The notes below the pieces were generated by a model. That model saw only the letters and a program-made list of their open reading frames with translations, was not told where the DNA came from and made no database searches. The position numbers were made by a program, and so were the translations under genes. From positions 620,001 through 684,000 of the forward strand of contig NZ_CP127409.1 in NCBI RefSeq assembly GCF_030291135.1: DNA of 64,000 bases. The letters run 5' to 3'. Of the stretch, positions 37,792 through 47,022 are shown one piece after another (within the stretch, counting starts at the first letter, position 1; every line of letters begins with the position of its first letter). Source of the stretch: Rhodanobacter thiooxydans (GTDB lineage: Bacteria; Pseudomonadota; Gammaproteobacteria; Xanthomonadales; Rhodanobacteraceae).

Positions 37792-38067
37792 CTACAATTT
37801 GAGGCTTGCTTGCAGGGCCGCGATGCGTGCCTCGCGTGGCAGCCGCTTCCACGCGATCTCCAGCTTGAGCGCCTCGCCGCGGCTGGCGACCCATATCCAG
37901 CCCAGCAATTGCTTCGGCGGGTTGGAGCGGGTGAAGCGGGCGCCCTTGCCGCTGAGGTGTTTCGCGTAGCGCTGCTCGGGGTCGCGGGCGATGCCGGTGT
38001 AGACGCGGCCGTCGGCACATTCGAGCAGGTAGACGGCCCAGGCGTCCGTGCCGGGGGCATCGCTCAT
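37792..38067 (-). CDS. GIY-YIG nuclease-superfamily protein (YhbQ-like)
   Basis: 91 aa, the size of the single-domain GIY-YIG family. WAVYLLECADGRVYTGIA carries the two Tyr motifs, ARDPEQRYAKHLSG the Arg helix and FTRSNPPKQLLG the conserved middle; a Glu follows in GEALKLEIAWK. Probably a structure-specific DNA nuclease of unknown cellular role. It starts 4 bp after the GST stop, so the two form an operon. Confidence 0.88.
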   Translation of the reverse strand: MSDAPGTDAWAVYLLECADGRVYTGIARDPEQRYAKHLSGKGARFTRSNPPKQLLGWIWVASRGEALKLEIAWKRLPREARIAALQASLKL

Positions 38068-38071
38068 GGGC

Positions 38072-38701
38072 TCAGGCCCACTCGACCAAGCCTTCGGCCG
38101 CGCAGACCTGCTTCCACGACGGCCGTGCCTTCAGCCGCGTAGCCAGTGCCGCCAGCTGCGGCCATGCCGTCGCCGGCTTCGGCATGTTGCGCGACCAGCG
38201 CATCAGCATCAGCGCGTACAGGTCGACCACGCTGAAGTGGTCGCCCAGCAGATACGGGCCATGCGCGGCAAGGTGGGCGTCGAGCTTCGTCCAGCACTTC
38301 TCGATGCCGGCGCGGGCCGCCTGCTTGACCGTGTCGGCGCCTTCGGGCAGGTGGTCGCCGGGGTAGAACCACTGGCGGAACAGCGGCTGCAGGTTGTTGG
38401 CCAGGTACAGCATCCACTGCAGGTAGTCGGCGCGTTTGGCACTCCCTGCGGCTGGCGTCAGCGCCGCCTCGGGATGGCGTTCGGCCAGCAGCATCGCCAG
38501 CGCCGCGGCTTCACCGTGCGGAACGCCGTCGACCATCAGGGTCGGCACCACGCCGTTCGGGTTGACCGCCAGGTACGCCGCGCTGCGCTGCTCGCCCTTG
38601 TCGATGTCGATGCGCTTGAGCTCGTGCGGCGCGCCGATTTCCAGCAGCGCCAGGTGCACCAGCAGGTTGGCCGAGCCGGGGGCGTAGTAGAGCGTGTACA
38701 T
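38072..38701 (-). CDS. Glutathione S-transferase family protein
   Basis: 209 aa from MYTLYYAPGSANLLVHLAL. Thioredoxin-like N-terminal domain with NPNGVVPTLMVDG (cis-Pro) and GEAAALAMLLAERHP. All-alpha C-terminal domain with LLGDHFSVVDLYALMLMRW, the N-capping box and hydrophobic staple. The Ser in PGSAN occupies the usual catalytic position. Cytosolic conjugation or reductase role; substrate unknown. Confidence 0.9.
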   Translation of the reverse strand: MYTLYYAPGSANLLVHLALLEIGAPHELKRIDIDKGEQRSAAYLAVNPNGVVPTLMVDGVPHGEAAALAMLLAERHPEAALTPAAGSAKRADYLQWMLYLANNLQPLFRQWFYPGDHLPEGADTVKQAARAGIEKCWTKLDAHLAAHGPYLLGDHFSVVDLYALMLMRWSRNMPKPATAWPQLAALATRLKARPSWKQVCAAEGLVEWA

Positions 38702-38774
38702 GGCGATCATCCGCAAGAGTAATCCAGCGATGATACGCCGACGACCTGCCTGACGATGGCGTATCGGAACAGTA

Positions 38775-40631
38775 TCAGCCGTCCAGTTCGGACCAGCGCG
38801 CGTAAGCCGTGTCGAGTTCGGCCTGCAACGCCACCAGTGCCTCGTTCGCCTTGACGATCGTGGCGCTGTCCTGCTGAAAAAACGCCGGTGCGTTCATCGC
38901 GGCGGTGCGGCCGGCGATATCGGTTTCGAGTTGCTCGATGCGTTTCGGCAGCTGTTCCAGTTCGTGCTGTTCCTTGAAGCTGCGCTTGCGCTTCGGTGCA
39001 GCCGGCGCAACGGGGGCCGGTGCGGGAGATTTGCCCGCAGTGGCGGCACTGCGCGGTGCCGGCCGCTGGCGCAGCCAGTCGCTGTAGCCGCCCACGTATT
39101 CGCCGATGCGGCCTTCGCCTTCCAGCACCAGCGTGCTGGAAACCACGTTGTCGAGGAAGGCGCGGTCATGCGAGACCAGCAGCAGGGTGCCCTGGTAGTC
39201 GGTCAGCAGTTCTTCCAGCAGTTCGAGTGTTTCCACGTCGAGGTCGTTGGTGGGTTCGTCCATCACCAGCAGGTTGGACGGCTGGGCGAACAGCTTGGCC
39301 AGCAGCAGGCGGTTGCGCTCGCCGCCGGACAGGCGGGTGATCGGCGCGCGCGCACGCTCGGGCGAGAACAGGAAATCCTGCAGGTAGCCGATGATGTGTT
39401 TGCGTTGGCCGTTGAGCTCGATGTACTCGCGGCCTTCGGCCACATTGTCCAGCGCATTGAGCTGATCGTTGAGCTGCAGCCGGTGCTGGTCGAAGTAGGC
39501 GACCTGGATGCCGGTGCCCAGTTCCGCGCTGCCGCGCTGTGGCTTGAGCTCGCCCAGCATGATCTTCAGCAGCGTGCTCTTGCCGGCACCGTTCGGGCCG
39601 ATGATGCCGATGCGGTCGCCGCGCATGATGGTGGTGGAAAGGTCGTCGATCAGCACGCGGCCGCCGTAGGCCTGATGTACGTGTTGCAGGTCGATCACCT
39701 TCTTGCCCGAGGCCTGCGCGTTGGCCGCGGTCATCTTCACGTTGCCGCCGAGGTTGCGCCGCTCGGCGCGCTCGTTGCGCAGCGCCTTCAGCGCGCGCAC
39801 GCGGCCTTCGTTGCGCGTGCGCCGGGCCTTGACGCCCTGGCGGATCCACACTTCTTCCTGCGCCAGCTTCTTGTCGAACAGCGCGTTCGCCTGCGCTTCG
39901 GCGTGCAGGCGTTCCTCGCGCCGGCGCAGGTAGTTGTCGTAGTCGCCGGGCCAGTCGGTCAGCGCACCGCGGTCGATCTCGACGATGCGGGTGGCCAGCG
40001 CGCGCAGGAAGCTGCGGTCGTGGGTGACGAAGATGATGCTGCCGGCGAACTGCTTGAGGAAGCTTTCCAGCCAGCCGATCGCCTCGATGTCGAGGTGGTT
40101 GGTCGGCTCATCCAGCAGCAGCACGTCGGGCTTGCGCACCAGCGCCTGGGCCAGCAGCACGCGGCGCTTCATGCCGCCGGACAACGCGGCGAAGTCGGCC
40201 TCGCCAGGCAGCTCCAGCTGGGTGATCACGTCGCTGACGCGGCGATCCAGGTCCCAGCCGTGCTGCGCCTCGATCTGGTGCTGCACGTCGCCGAGCGCAT
40301 CGAAATCGCCCGCATCGAGCAGGTGGTGATAACGCGCCAGCAGCCGGCCCAGGTCGCCCAGCCCCTCGGCGACCACATCGAACACGCTGCCTTCGGTGCC
40401 GTGCGGCACTTCCTGCGCCATCCGCGCGACCACGATGCCGTTCTGCACGCGCACCTCGCCGTCGTCGGCATGCAGCTCGCCGGCGATCAGCTTCATCAGG
40501 GTGGATTTGCCTTCGCCGTTGCGGCCGACGATACAGACCCGCTCGTTCGCCTCGATCGACAGATCGACATGTTCGAGCAGGAGCGGGCCGCCGATACTGA
40601 AGTCGACGCGTTGCAGTTGGATAAGGGACAT
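38775..40631 (-). CDS. uup: ABC-F ATPase, Uup type
   Basis: 618 aa with two ABC domains and no membrane part. First: GRNGEGKSTLMKL (Walker A), LSGGMKRRVLLAQAL (signature), LLLDEPTNHLD (Walker B). Then an Arg/Lys-rich linker (~235-290). Second: GPNGAGKSTLLKIML, LSGGERNRLLLAKLF, LLVMDEPTNDLD. A C-terminal coiled coil (~555-615) identifies Uup within the ABC-F group. It acts on ribosomes or branched DNA rather than in transport. Confidence 0.93.
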   Translation of the reverse strand: MSLIQLQRVDFSIGGPLLLEHVDLSIEANERVCIVGRNGEGKSTLMKLIAGELHADDGEVRVQNGIVVARMAQEVPHGTEGSVFDVVAEGLGDLGRLLARYHHLLDAGDFDALGDVQHQIEAQHGWDLDRRVSDVITQLELPGEADFAALSGGMKRRVLLAQALVRKPDVLLLDEPTNHLDIEAIGWLESFLKQFAGSIIFVTHDRSFLRALATRIVEIDRGALTDWPGDYDNYLRRREERLHAEAQANALFDKKLAQEEVWIRQGVKARRTRNEGRVRALKALRNERAERRNLGGNVKMTAANAQASGKKVIDLQHVHQAYGGRVLIDDLSTTIMRGDRIGIIGPNGAGKSTLLKIMLGELKPQRGSAELGTGIQVAYFDQHRLQLNDQLNALDNVAEGREYIELNGQRKHIIGYLQDFLFSPERARAPITRLSGGERNRLLLAKLFAQPSNLLVMDEPTNDLDVETLELLEELLTDYQGTLLLVSHDRAFLDNVVSSTLVLEGEGRIGEYVGGYSDWLRQRPAPRSAATAGKSPAPAPVAPAAPKRKRSFKEQHELEQLPKRIEQLETDIAGRTAAMNAPAFFQQDSATIVKANEALVALQAELDTAYARWSELDG

Positions 40632-40679
40632 CCGCCTATTGTAGCGGCAGCCGCGGCCCGGCTCGCGTCATCATGGTCG

Positions 40680-40713
40680 CAAAAGAAACGGGCCGCGCAA
40701 GGCGGCCCGTTCG
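40680..40713 (-). terminator. Rho-independent terminator of metK
   Basis: On the minus strand ACGGGCCGCC-TTGC-GCGGCCCGT forms a strong stem followed by TTCTTTT. It begins about 20 bp after the metK stop. Confidence 0.9.
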
Positions 40714-40733
40714 TCTGCAGCATGCGGAACGAC

Positions 40734-41933
40734 TTACTTCAGCTTCGCATCCTTGCGCAGCGCCTCGGCGCGGTCGGTCTTTTCCCACGAGAACGTGGTG
40801 TAGGACTTGCCGTTGGCGTCCTTGACCAGCTGCGGGGTGCGGCCGAAGTGGCCGTAGCTGGCGGTCTGCTGGTACATCGGGTGGATCAGGTCGAGCATCT
40901 GCAGGATGCCGTACGGGCGCAGGTCGAAGTGCTTGCGGATCAGCTTCTCGATCTTCTCGTCGCTGATCTTGCCGGTGCCGAAGGTGGTGACCGAGATCGA
41001 GGTGGGATGCGCCACGCCGATCGCGTAGCTGACCTGCACCTCGCAGCGGTCGGCGATGCCGGCGGCGACGATGTTCTTCGCCACGTAACGCGCGGCATAG
41101 GCGGCCGAACGGTCGACCTTGGACGGGTCCTTGCCGGAGAACGCGCCGCCGCCATGACGGGCCCAGCCGCCGTAGGTGTCGACGATGATCTTGCGGCCGG
41201 TCAGGCCACAGTCGCCCACCGGGCCGCCGATGACGAACTTGCCGGTCGGGTTGATGTGGATCTTGGTGGCCTTGTGCAGCAGCTTGGCCGGCAGCACGGG
41301 CTTGAGGATGTGCTCGCGCACCGCCTCGATCAGGTCCTTCTGCTTGACCGACGGGTCATGCTGGGTCGACAGCACCACGGCGTCGATCGCAGTGGCCACG
41401 CCGTTCTCGTAGCGCAGGGTGACCTGGCTCTTGGCGTCCGGGCGCAGCCACGGCAGCGGCGAGTTCTTCCGCTTGCGCACTTTCGCCTGCTGCTCGACCA
41501 GGCGGTGCGAGTAGTAGATCGCCGCCGGCATGAAGTCCTTCGTCTCGTTGGTGGCGTAGCCGAACATCAGGCCCTGGTCGCCGGCACCCTGGTCTTCCGG
41601 GTTCTTGCGGTCCACGCCCTGGTTGATGTCCGGCGACTGCTTGCCGATCAGGTTGATCACGCCGCAGGTGGCGCCGTCGAAGCCGACGTCGCTGGAGTCG
41701 TAGCCGATGTCGAGGATCACCTTGCGGGTGATCGCCTCCAGATCGATCCACGCGCCGGTGGTGATTTCGCCGGCGACGATCGCCACGCCGGTCTTGACCA
41801 TGGTTTCGCAGGCCACGCGGGCGCGCGGGTCCTGCGCGATGATCGCGTCGAGCACGGCGTCGGAGATCTGGTCGGCGACTTTGTCCGGATGGCCTTCGGA
41901 GACCGATTCGGAGGTGAACAGGTAGTTGGACAT
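40734..41933 (-). CDS. metK: S-adenosylmethionine synthetase
   Basis: 399 aa. N-terminal [20 protein letters not shown], the ATP/Mg motif [16 protein letters not shown], and [23 protein letters not shown]. It makes SAM from methionine and ATP. It lies 180 bp downstream of metE on the same strand. The leader is AT-richer near the start codon but shows no SAM-I or SAM-II aptamer that I can recognise. Confidence 0.97.
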   Translation of the reverse strand: MSNYLFTSESVSEGHPDKVADQISDAVLDAIIAQDPRARVACETMVKTGVAIVAGEITTGAWIDLEAITRKVILDIGYDSSDVGFDGATCGVINLIGKQSPDINQGVDRKNPEDQGAGDQGLMFGYATNETKDFMPAAIYYSHRLVEQQAKVRKRKNSPLPWLRPDAKSQVTLRYENGVATAIDAVVLSTQHDPSVKQKDLIEAVREHILKPVLPAKLLHKATKIHINPTGKFVIGGPVGDCGLTGRKIIVDTYGGWARHGGGAFSGKDPSKVDRSAAYAARYVAKNIVAAGIADRCEVQVSYAIGVAHPTSISVTTFGTGKISDEKIEKLIRKHFDLRPYGILQMLDLIHPMYQQTASYGHFGRTPQLVKDANGKSYTTFSWEKTDRAEALRKDAKLK

Positions 41934-42071
41934 CGCGGTTTATATCCCTTTGTACGGATAGAAAGATAAATGAAGTCGGGCATGATACATCGCCGCCTGC
42001 GGTTTTGCAGCCCGCGACGATTCTGGGTCCTGCGGGGTTAGGTCCGTGTTCAGCCGTTTGGACGGCCGCAG

Positions 42072-42101
42072 GATCGCCCGCTCCCGCGAGAGCGGACGAT
42101 C
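42072..42101 (-). terminator. Hairpin downstream of metE
   Basis: On the minus strand GATCGTCCGCTC pairs with GAGCGGGCGATC (one G-U pair) across a 6-nt loop, 13 bp after the metE stop. No T-tract, so termination would be weak or Rho-aided. Confidence 0.45.
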
Positions 42102-42113
42102 GCCGGCGACGCG

Positions 42114-44408
42114 CTATCCGGGAATGGCCGCCAGCTCGGCGCGCAGCTGCAGCGCGCCGTCGACCATGTGGCGCAGGGCCTGTTCCACCTCCGGCCAGCC
42201 GCGGGTCTTCAGGCCACAGTCGGGGTTGATCCACAGCTGCCCGGGCTGCAGCACGTCGAGCGCCTTGTGCAGCAGGTCGAGGATTTCCTCCTGCCCGGGC
42301 ACGCGCGGGGAGTGGATGTCGTAGACGCCGGGACCGATGCCGTTCGGGTAGCGGAAGCGGGCGAAGGCATCGAGCAGTTCCATCCGCGAACGGCTGGTCT
42401 CGATCGAGATCACGTCGGCGTCCATCGCCGCCACCGCCTCGATGATGTCGTTGAACTCCGAGTAGCACATGTGGGTGTGGATCTGGGTTGCATCGCGCAC
42501 CCCGCCGGCGGCGATGCGGAAGCATTCCACCGCCCACGCCAGGTAGCCGGGCCAGTCGGCGCGACGCAGCGGCAGGCCTTCGCGCAGGGCTGGCTCGTCG
42601 ATCTGGATCAGCCCGATGCCGGCCGCTTCCAGGTCGTGCACCTCATCGCGCAAGGCCAGTGCGATCTGCCGGCAGACGGTTTCGCGCGGCAGGTCGTCGC
42701 GCACGAACGACCACTGCAGCATCGTCACCGGGCCGGTCAGCATACCCTTCATCGGCTTGTCGGTGAGCGACTGCGCATAGCGCGACCAGCGCACCGTCAT
42801 CGGCGCGGGCCGGGCCACGTCGCCCCAGATCACCGGCGGCTTCACGCAGCGCGAACCGTAGCTCTGCACCCAGCCGAGCCGGGTGAACAGGTAGCCGTCC
42901 AGCTGCTCGCCGAAGTACTCGACCATGTCGTTGCGCTCGGGCTCGCCATGCACCAGCACATCCAGGCCGAGGCGCTCCTGGAAGCGCACCACGCGGTTGA
43001 TTTCCGCCTGAAGCACCTGCTCGTAGGCCGCGTCGTCGAGCCTGCCGGCGCGATGCGCGGCGCGTGCCTTGCGCAGGTCGTCGGTCTGCGGAAACGAGCC
43101 GATCGTGGTGGTGGGCAGCGGCGGCAGGTCGAGGACTTCGGCTTGGGTCACCCGGCGCTTCGCATGGGCGGATCGGCGCAGCGAGGCCTGCGGGCCGAGC
43201 GCGTGCAGGCGACCACGCACGCCGGCAACGACCACGCCGGGCGCATTCGCCTGCGCGTCCAGCAGCCCCTGTTGCGCGACCAGTGCGGCATCGGCTTCGG
43301 GTTGGCCGGCGAGGGCATCGGCGTACACGCGGAGCTCCTCGATCTTCTGCCGCGCGAACGCCATCGATGCGCGACGCTGCGGGTCGAGCCCGGTTTCCGC
43401 TTCAAGGTCGATCGGCACATGCAGCAGCGAACACGATGGCGCCAGCCACAGGCGTTCGCTGCCGATCCGCGCCTGCGCCCTGCGCAGCAACGGCAGCACG
43501 CGCGCGGGATGGCTGCGCCAGATGTTGCGGCCGTCGACCACCCCGGCGCTGAGGATGCGGTCGGCGGGCAGCGCATCCAGCACGACATCGAGCTGCTCCG
43601 GTGCACGCGCCAGATCGATGTGCAGGCCGTCGGCCGGCAACGTGGCGGCCATGGCCAGGTTGTCGCCCAGCGCACCGAAATAGCTGGCCAGCAGCAGCCG
43701 CGGCGTGCGCGCCGCGGCGAGTGTCGCGTACGCGTGGCGGTACGCCGCGCGGTCGTCGTCGTCCAGGTCGAGTACCAGGCAGGGCTCGTCCAGCTGCACC
43801 CAGTCGGCGCCGGCGTCGGCCAGTTGCCCGAGCAGGTCGGCATAGGGCGGCAGCAGGGCATCGAGCAGGGTGAGCCGGTCGCTGCCGTCCACCGTCTTGG
43901 ACAGCAGCAGGAACGACACGGGACCAAGCAGCACCGGCCGCGCATGCAGGCCGAGCGACCTCGCCTCGCGGAATTCCGCCAGCGGCTTGTCGCCGTTGAG
44001 CGCAAAGCGCTGGCCGGCCTGCAGCTCCGGCACCAGGTAGTGGTAGTTGGTGTCGAACCACTTGGTCATCTCCAGCGCGTGCAGGTCGTGGCCGCCACGC
44101 TTGTGGCCGCGGGCCATCGCGAAGTAGCCGTCCAGCGCGTTTTCCGCAAACACCGGCCGGTAGCGCTCGGGGATGGCGTCGAACAACACGGCGGTATCGA
44201 GCACGTGGTCGTACAGGCTGAAGTCGTTGCACGGCACGACATCGGCGCCGGCAGCGCGCGCCAGTTGCCAGTGGCGAAGGCGCAGGATGCGGGCGGTGTC
44301 CTGCAGCGCCTGCGCGTCGGTGTCGCCGCGCCAGTGCGATTCGAGTGCGCGCTTGAGTTCGCGTTTCAGGCCGATGCGCGGAAAGCCGGCATGGGTAACG
44401 AGTGACAT
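42114..44408 (-). CDS. metE: Cobalamin-independent methionine synthase
   Basis: 764 aa from MSLVTHAGFPRIGLKRELK, with GGAGG 7 nt upstream. Two barrels. Zinc ligands are seen in the C-terminal barrel: HTHMCYSEF (His and Cys), the Glu in ISIETSRS, and the Cys in NPDCGLKTR. It moves the methyl of 5-methyl-THF-triglutamate to homocysteine. Under a cobalamin riboswitch, which implies that the cell also has a B12-dependent MetH, or B12 uptake. Confidence 0.97.
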   Translation of the reverse strand: MSLVTHAGFPRIGLKRELKRALESHWRGDTDAQALQDTARILRLRHWQLARAAGADVVPCNDFSLYDHVLDTAVLFDAIPERYRPVFAENALDGYFAMARGHKRGGHDLHALEMTKWFDTNYHYLVPELQAGQRFALNGDKPLAEFREARSLGLHARPVLLGPVSFLLLSKTVDGSDRLTLLDALLPPYADLLGQLADAGADWVQLDEPCLVLDLDDDDRAAYRHAYATLAAARTPRLLLASYFGALGDNLAMAATLPADGLHIDLARAPEQLDVVLDALPADRILSAGVVDGRNIWRSHPARVLPLLRRAQARIGSERLWLAPSCSLLHVPIDLEAETGLDPQRRASMAFARQKIEELRVYADALAGQPEADAALVAQQGLLDAQANAPGVVVAGVRGRLHALGPQASLRRSAHAKRRVTQAEVLDLPPLPTTTIGSFPQTDDLRKARAAHRAGRLDDAAYEQVLQAEINRVVRFQERLGLDVLVHGEPERNDMVEYFGEQLDGYLFTRLGWVQSYGSRCVKPPVIWGDVARPAPMTVRWSRYAQSLTDKPMKGMLTGPVTMLQWSFVRDDLPRETVCRQIALALRDEVHDLEAAGIGLIQIDEPALREGLPLRRADWPGYLAWAVECFRIAAGGVRDATQIHTHMCYSEFNDIIEAVAAMDADVISIETSRSRMELLDAFARFRYPNGIGPGVYDIHSPRVPGQEEILDLLHKALDVLQPGQLWINPDCGLKTRGWPEVEQALRHMVDGALQLRAELAAIPG

Positions 44409-44609
44409 GGATATTCCTCCTGCAGGATAGGCAAAGAGGAACGAAGGAGATGGCCGACGGGATTGCCGGACCGTTGACCTTCGCCCCCGCGGGCGAACCG
44501 GTGTTGCCGCGGGCAGGCGAAGCCGGCGCGAGGCCCTGGGGCAGCGACGCGCAGGCATCGGTGTTCCCCCGCGGAAACGCCAGGCCGGGCGGAAACGCAA
44601 GTGGGCGCT

Positions 44610-44800
44610 TCCGGCTGAGGCAGGTATTCGGGCTCGTGGACGTGTTGCGCGGCCTACTGTCCGTCGCTTCCCGGATGCATCGCATCCAGTGCCTGTGACG
44701 GAGGTCGTTTCCACATACCGCTGCGGGGCAGCGCCGGATTCGCACCGGCTTCCCTTGAGGCCGTCGCTTCACTCACATGAGGCGACGGCTACCATCAACG
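44610..44800 (-). ncRNA. Cobalamin riboswitch
   Basis: Minus-strand reading: GGGAAGCCGGTGCGAATCCGG, then GCTGCCCCGCAGCGGTATGTGG, the conserved core of the B12 aptamer. The B12 box GAGCCCGAATACCTGCCTC is at about 44617-44636. A hairpin GCCGTCGC/GCGACGGC (44760-44789) precedes the core. It lies about 200 nt upstream of metE. Adenosylcobalamin binding should turn metE off. Confidence 0.95.
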
Positions 44801-44806
44801 TTTCGC

Positions 44807-44835
44807 AAATTAGACGTATGGACGTCCAAAGTCAA
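44807..44835 (-). promoter_or_regulatory. metE promoter with two tandem met-box-like 8-mers
   Basis: On the minus strand TTGACT (44830-44835) and TAATTT (44807-44812) stand 17 bp apart, just ahead of the riboswitch. Between them, two adjacent 8-mers AGACGTAT (44812-44819) and GGACGTCC (44820-44827) each match the MetJ met box AGACGTCT at 6 of 8. Whether this organism has MetJ is not known from the window. Confidence 0.5.
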
Positions 44836-44865
44836 ACGGACATGCCGTCACGCCAACGGAATGGA

Positions 44866-45852
44866 TCAGGCGGCCAGCCGTTCGCCGCTGGCCAGCGCGG
44901 CGAAGTAGTCGCGGGTCAGGCGTAACTGCTCGCTGGCGGTTTCGGCGCGGTTGACCACCTGCCGGAACGCGGCGTTCTCGGGACGGTCCTTCGCGTACCA
45001 GCCCAGGTGCTTGCGTGCGATGCGCACGCCGGCCTGCTCGCCGTAGAACGCGTGCAGGTGCTCGAGATGGCCGAGCAGGATCGCCGCCACTTCGGCCGGT
45101 TCGGGTTCGGGCAGCAGTTCGCCGGTGGCGAGGTAGTGGGCGATCTCGCGGAAGATCCATGGCCGACCCTGGGCGCCGCGGCCGATCATCACGGCGTCGG
45201 CGCCGGTGACGGCGAGCACGTGCCTGGCCTGCTGCGGCGTGCAGACGTCGCCGTTGGCCAGCACCGGGATGCGCACCGCGGCCTTCACCGCGGCGATGGT
45301 GGCGTACTCGGCCTCGCCTTCGTACTTGTCGGCGCGGGTACGGCCGTGCACGGCCACCGCGGCGATGCCGGCGTCCTCGGCGATGCGCGCGATGTTCAGC
45401 GCATTCCTGTTGTCGCGGTTCCAGCCGGTGCGGATCTTCAGTGTCACCGGCACGTCCACCGCATCCACCACCGCCTTCACGATGCGCGCCACCAGCGGCT
45501 CGTCCTGCAGCAGTGCGGAGCCGGACCACACGTTGCATACCTTCTTGGCCGGGCAACCCATGTTGATGTCGATCAGCTGCGCACCGTTGGCGACGTTGAA
45601 GCGCGCCGCCTCGGCCAGCATCGTCGGGTCATAGCCGGCGATCTGCACGCTGACCGGTTCGGGTTCGCCGGCGTGGTCCATCCGGCGCAGCGACTTGCGC
45701 GTCTGCCACAGGCTCGGGTCGGCAGTGGTCATCTCCGACACGGCCAAGCCCGCGCCGAGCCGCTTGCACAGCAGGCGGAACGGCTTGTCGGTGACGCCCG
45801 CCATTGGGGCGAGCACCACTGGCGGGTCGATGTGGTAAGGGCCGATTTGCAT
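44866..45852 (-). CDS. dusB: tRNA-dihydrouridine synthase B
   Basis: 328 aa. TIM-barrel flavoprotein: LAPMAGVTDKPFRLLCKRLG, MGCPAKKVCNVWSGSALL (catalytic Cys in CPAKKV), RTGWNRDNRN, AVAVHGRTRADKYEG, and GADAVMIGRGAQGRPWIF (FMN phosphate). It reduces uridines in the tRNA D loop with NADPH. fis, its usual partner in E. coli, is not next to it here. Confidence 0.95.
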   Translation of the reverse strand: MQIGPYHIDPPVVLAPMAGVTDKPFRLLCKRLGAGLAVSEMTTADPSLWQTRKSLRRMDHAGEPEPVSVQIAGYDPTMLAEAARFNVANGAQLIDINMGCPAKKVCNVWSGSALLQDEPLVARIVKAVVDAVDVPVTLKIRTGWNRDNRNALNIARIAEDAGIAAVAVHGRTRADKYEGEAEYATIAAVKAAVRIPVLANGDVCTPQQARHVLAVTGADAVMIGRGAQGRPWIFREIAHYLATGELLPEPEPAEVAAILLGHLEHLHAFYGEQAGVRIARKHLGWYAKDRPENAAFRQVVNRAETASEQLRLTRDYFAALASGERLAA

Positions 45853-45906
45853 CCGGCTATTGTAGTGAATCCCGGAAACCGCCGTTCTGGTGTTTTCCGG
45901 GATCGT

Positions 45907-47022
45907 TTACTGGCGGTGGCGCCGTTGGCGCGCACGCCAGAACAGGAACCCGGTCACCAGGAAGAATGGCGGCAGCACGCCGGCCACGGTTACCGCGAGC
46001 TGCCACGTCCGGCCGCCGACGCCGCCCGAGTGCAGCGGGTAGACCGCGTTGTTGATGCGCGTACCGATGCCATCCGCGGTGGCGTCATGGCTGCCCAGCA
46101 CGGTGGCGTCATAGGGGTCGAGCCAGATCGTGCTGCGCCCGACCTGATGCCATTCGCCGGGCGCCTGCGCGCGGATCGCCAGCTGGCCGTTGCGCGCTCC
46201 CGGCAGCGTCATGCGATGCAGGGCGGCGCCGGGCAGCGCACGTTGCGCGGCGGCCAGCACGGAGGCCCAGTCGATCGGTGCATCACGCAGCGCGATCGCC
46301 GCCGGCGGTTTCGGCGGTGGCGGTTCTGCGAACACCGCACGCAGCAGCCGGCCGGTGCCGGCGCCATAGACCATCAGCGTGCCGGTGAGGCTGACCAGCA
46401 GGATCAACGGCAGGGTGAGCACGCCGGTACTGCGGTGCCAGCTCAGCCAGCGCCGCGTGGGCGGCTGCGCATGCGGGCGCAGGCTGGCGGCGAGGTTGCG
46501 CCGGCCCGGCCACCACAGCAGCGACCCGGACAGCAGCAGGAGCAGCACCAGCCAGCCGAGCACGCCCAGCACTTCCTCGCCGGTTTTGCCGGCCAGCAGA
46601 TGGGTGTGCCACTCGCGCACGACTTGCAGCACGTCGCCGCGCGGCGCGCGCGTCAACAGCAGCTCGCCGCTGGCCGGGTCGAGGTAGCGGCGCGTGCCAT
46701 CGCCGAAATACAGCTGCCACACCGGCAGGCCGGGTAGCGGCAGGTCGGCGGCGCGCAGGTCCTGCGGCTGCCATTCCGCGGCGATGCGCGAGAGCACGGC
46801 CGCGCGCTGGGCCGCGTCGGGCAACACGTGCCCGGCGAGCTGCGGGTAGGCCGCGCGCAGCCACGGCTGCTGCCAGGCGAGCAGGCTGCCGCTGAGCGCG
46901 ATCAGTGCATACGCCACGCCGACGCTGAGGCCGAGCCACAGGTGCAGCCGCTGCAGCCATTGGCGCGTGCGTCCGCGCAGTCGCCACGGCGTTGGTTCGG
47001 CGGTGGCGGCAGGTCCGCTCAA
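45907..47022 (-). CDS. PepSY-domain inner-membrane protein (siderophore-linked)
   Basis: 371 aa if TTG 47022 is the start, which overlaps the receptor stop (TTGA). An N-terminal helix LHLWLGLSVGVAYALIALSGSLL, PepSY-like segments (LPVWQLYFGDGTRRYLDPASGELL, ~100-125), EWHTHLLAG, WHRSTGVLTLPLILLVSLTGTLMVY, and a last helix near 345. This is the PepSY_TM / PiuB-type layout, often next to TonB siderophore receptors and linked to periplasmic iron-siderophore handling. The start is uncertain. Confidence 0.82.
   Translation of the reverse strand: MSGPAATAEPTPWRLRGRTRQWLQRLHLWLGLSVGVAYALIALSGSLLAWQQPWLRAAYPQLAGHVLPDAAQRAAVLSRIAAEWQPQDLRAADLPLPGLPVWQLYFGDGTRRYLDPASGELLLTRAPRGDVLQVVREWHTHLLAGKTGEEVLGVLGWLVLLLLLSGSLLWWPGRRNLAASLRPHAQPPTRRWLSWHRSTGVLTLPLILLVSLTGTLMVYGAGTGRLLRAVFAEPPPPKPPAAIALRDAPIDWASVLAAAQRALPGAALHRMTLPGARNGQLAIRAQAPGEWHQVGRSTIWLDPYDATVLGSHDATADGIGTRINNAVYPLHSGGVGGRTWQLAVTVAGVLPPFFLVTGFLFWRARQRRHRQ

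Noticed and set aside
37522..38142. 206-codon plus-strand frame after the HEAT-repeat gene
   Set aside because: It overlaps the HEAT gene end and is antisense to the GIY-YIG gene, which has clear motifs.
38931..41969. 1012-codon open frame on the plus strand
   Set aside because: Antisense across uup and metK; its translation is Val/Gln/His/Arg-rich with no domain.
41934..42113. SAM riboswitch upstream of metK
   Set aside because: I looked for SAM-I, SAM-II and SAM/SAH core motifs on the minus strand and saw none; only a hairpin near the metE end is clear.
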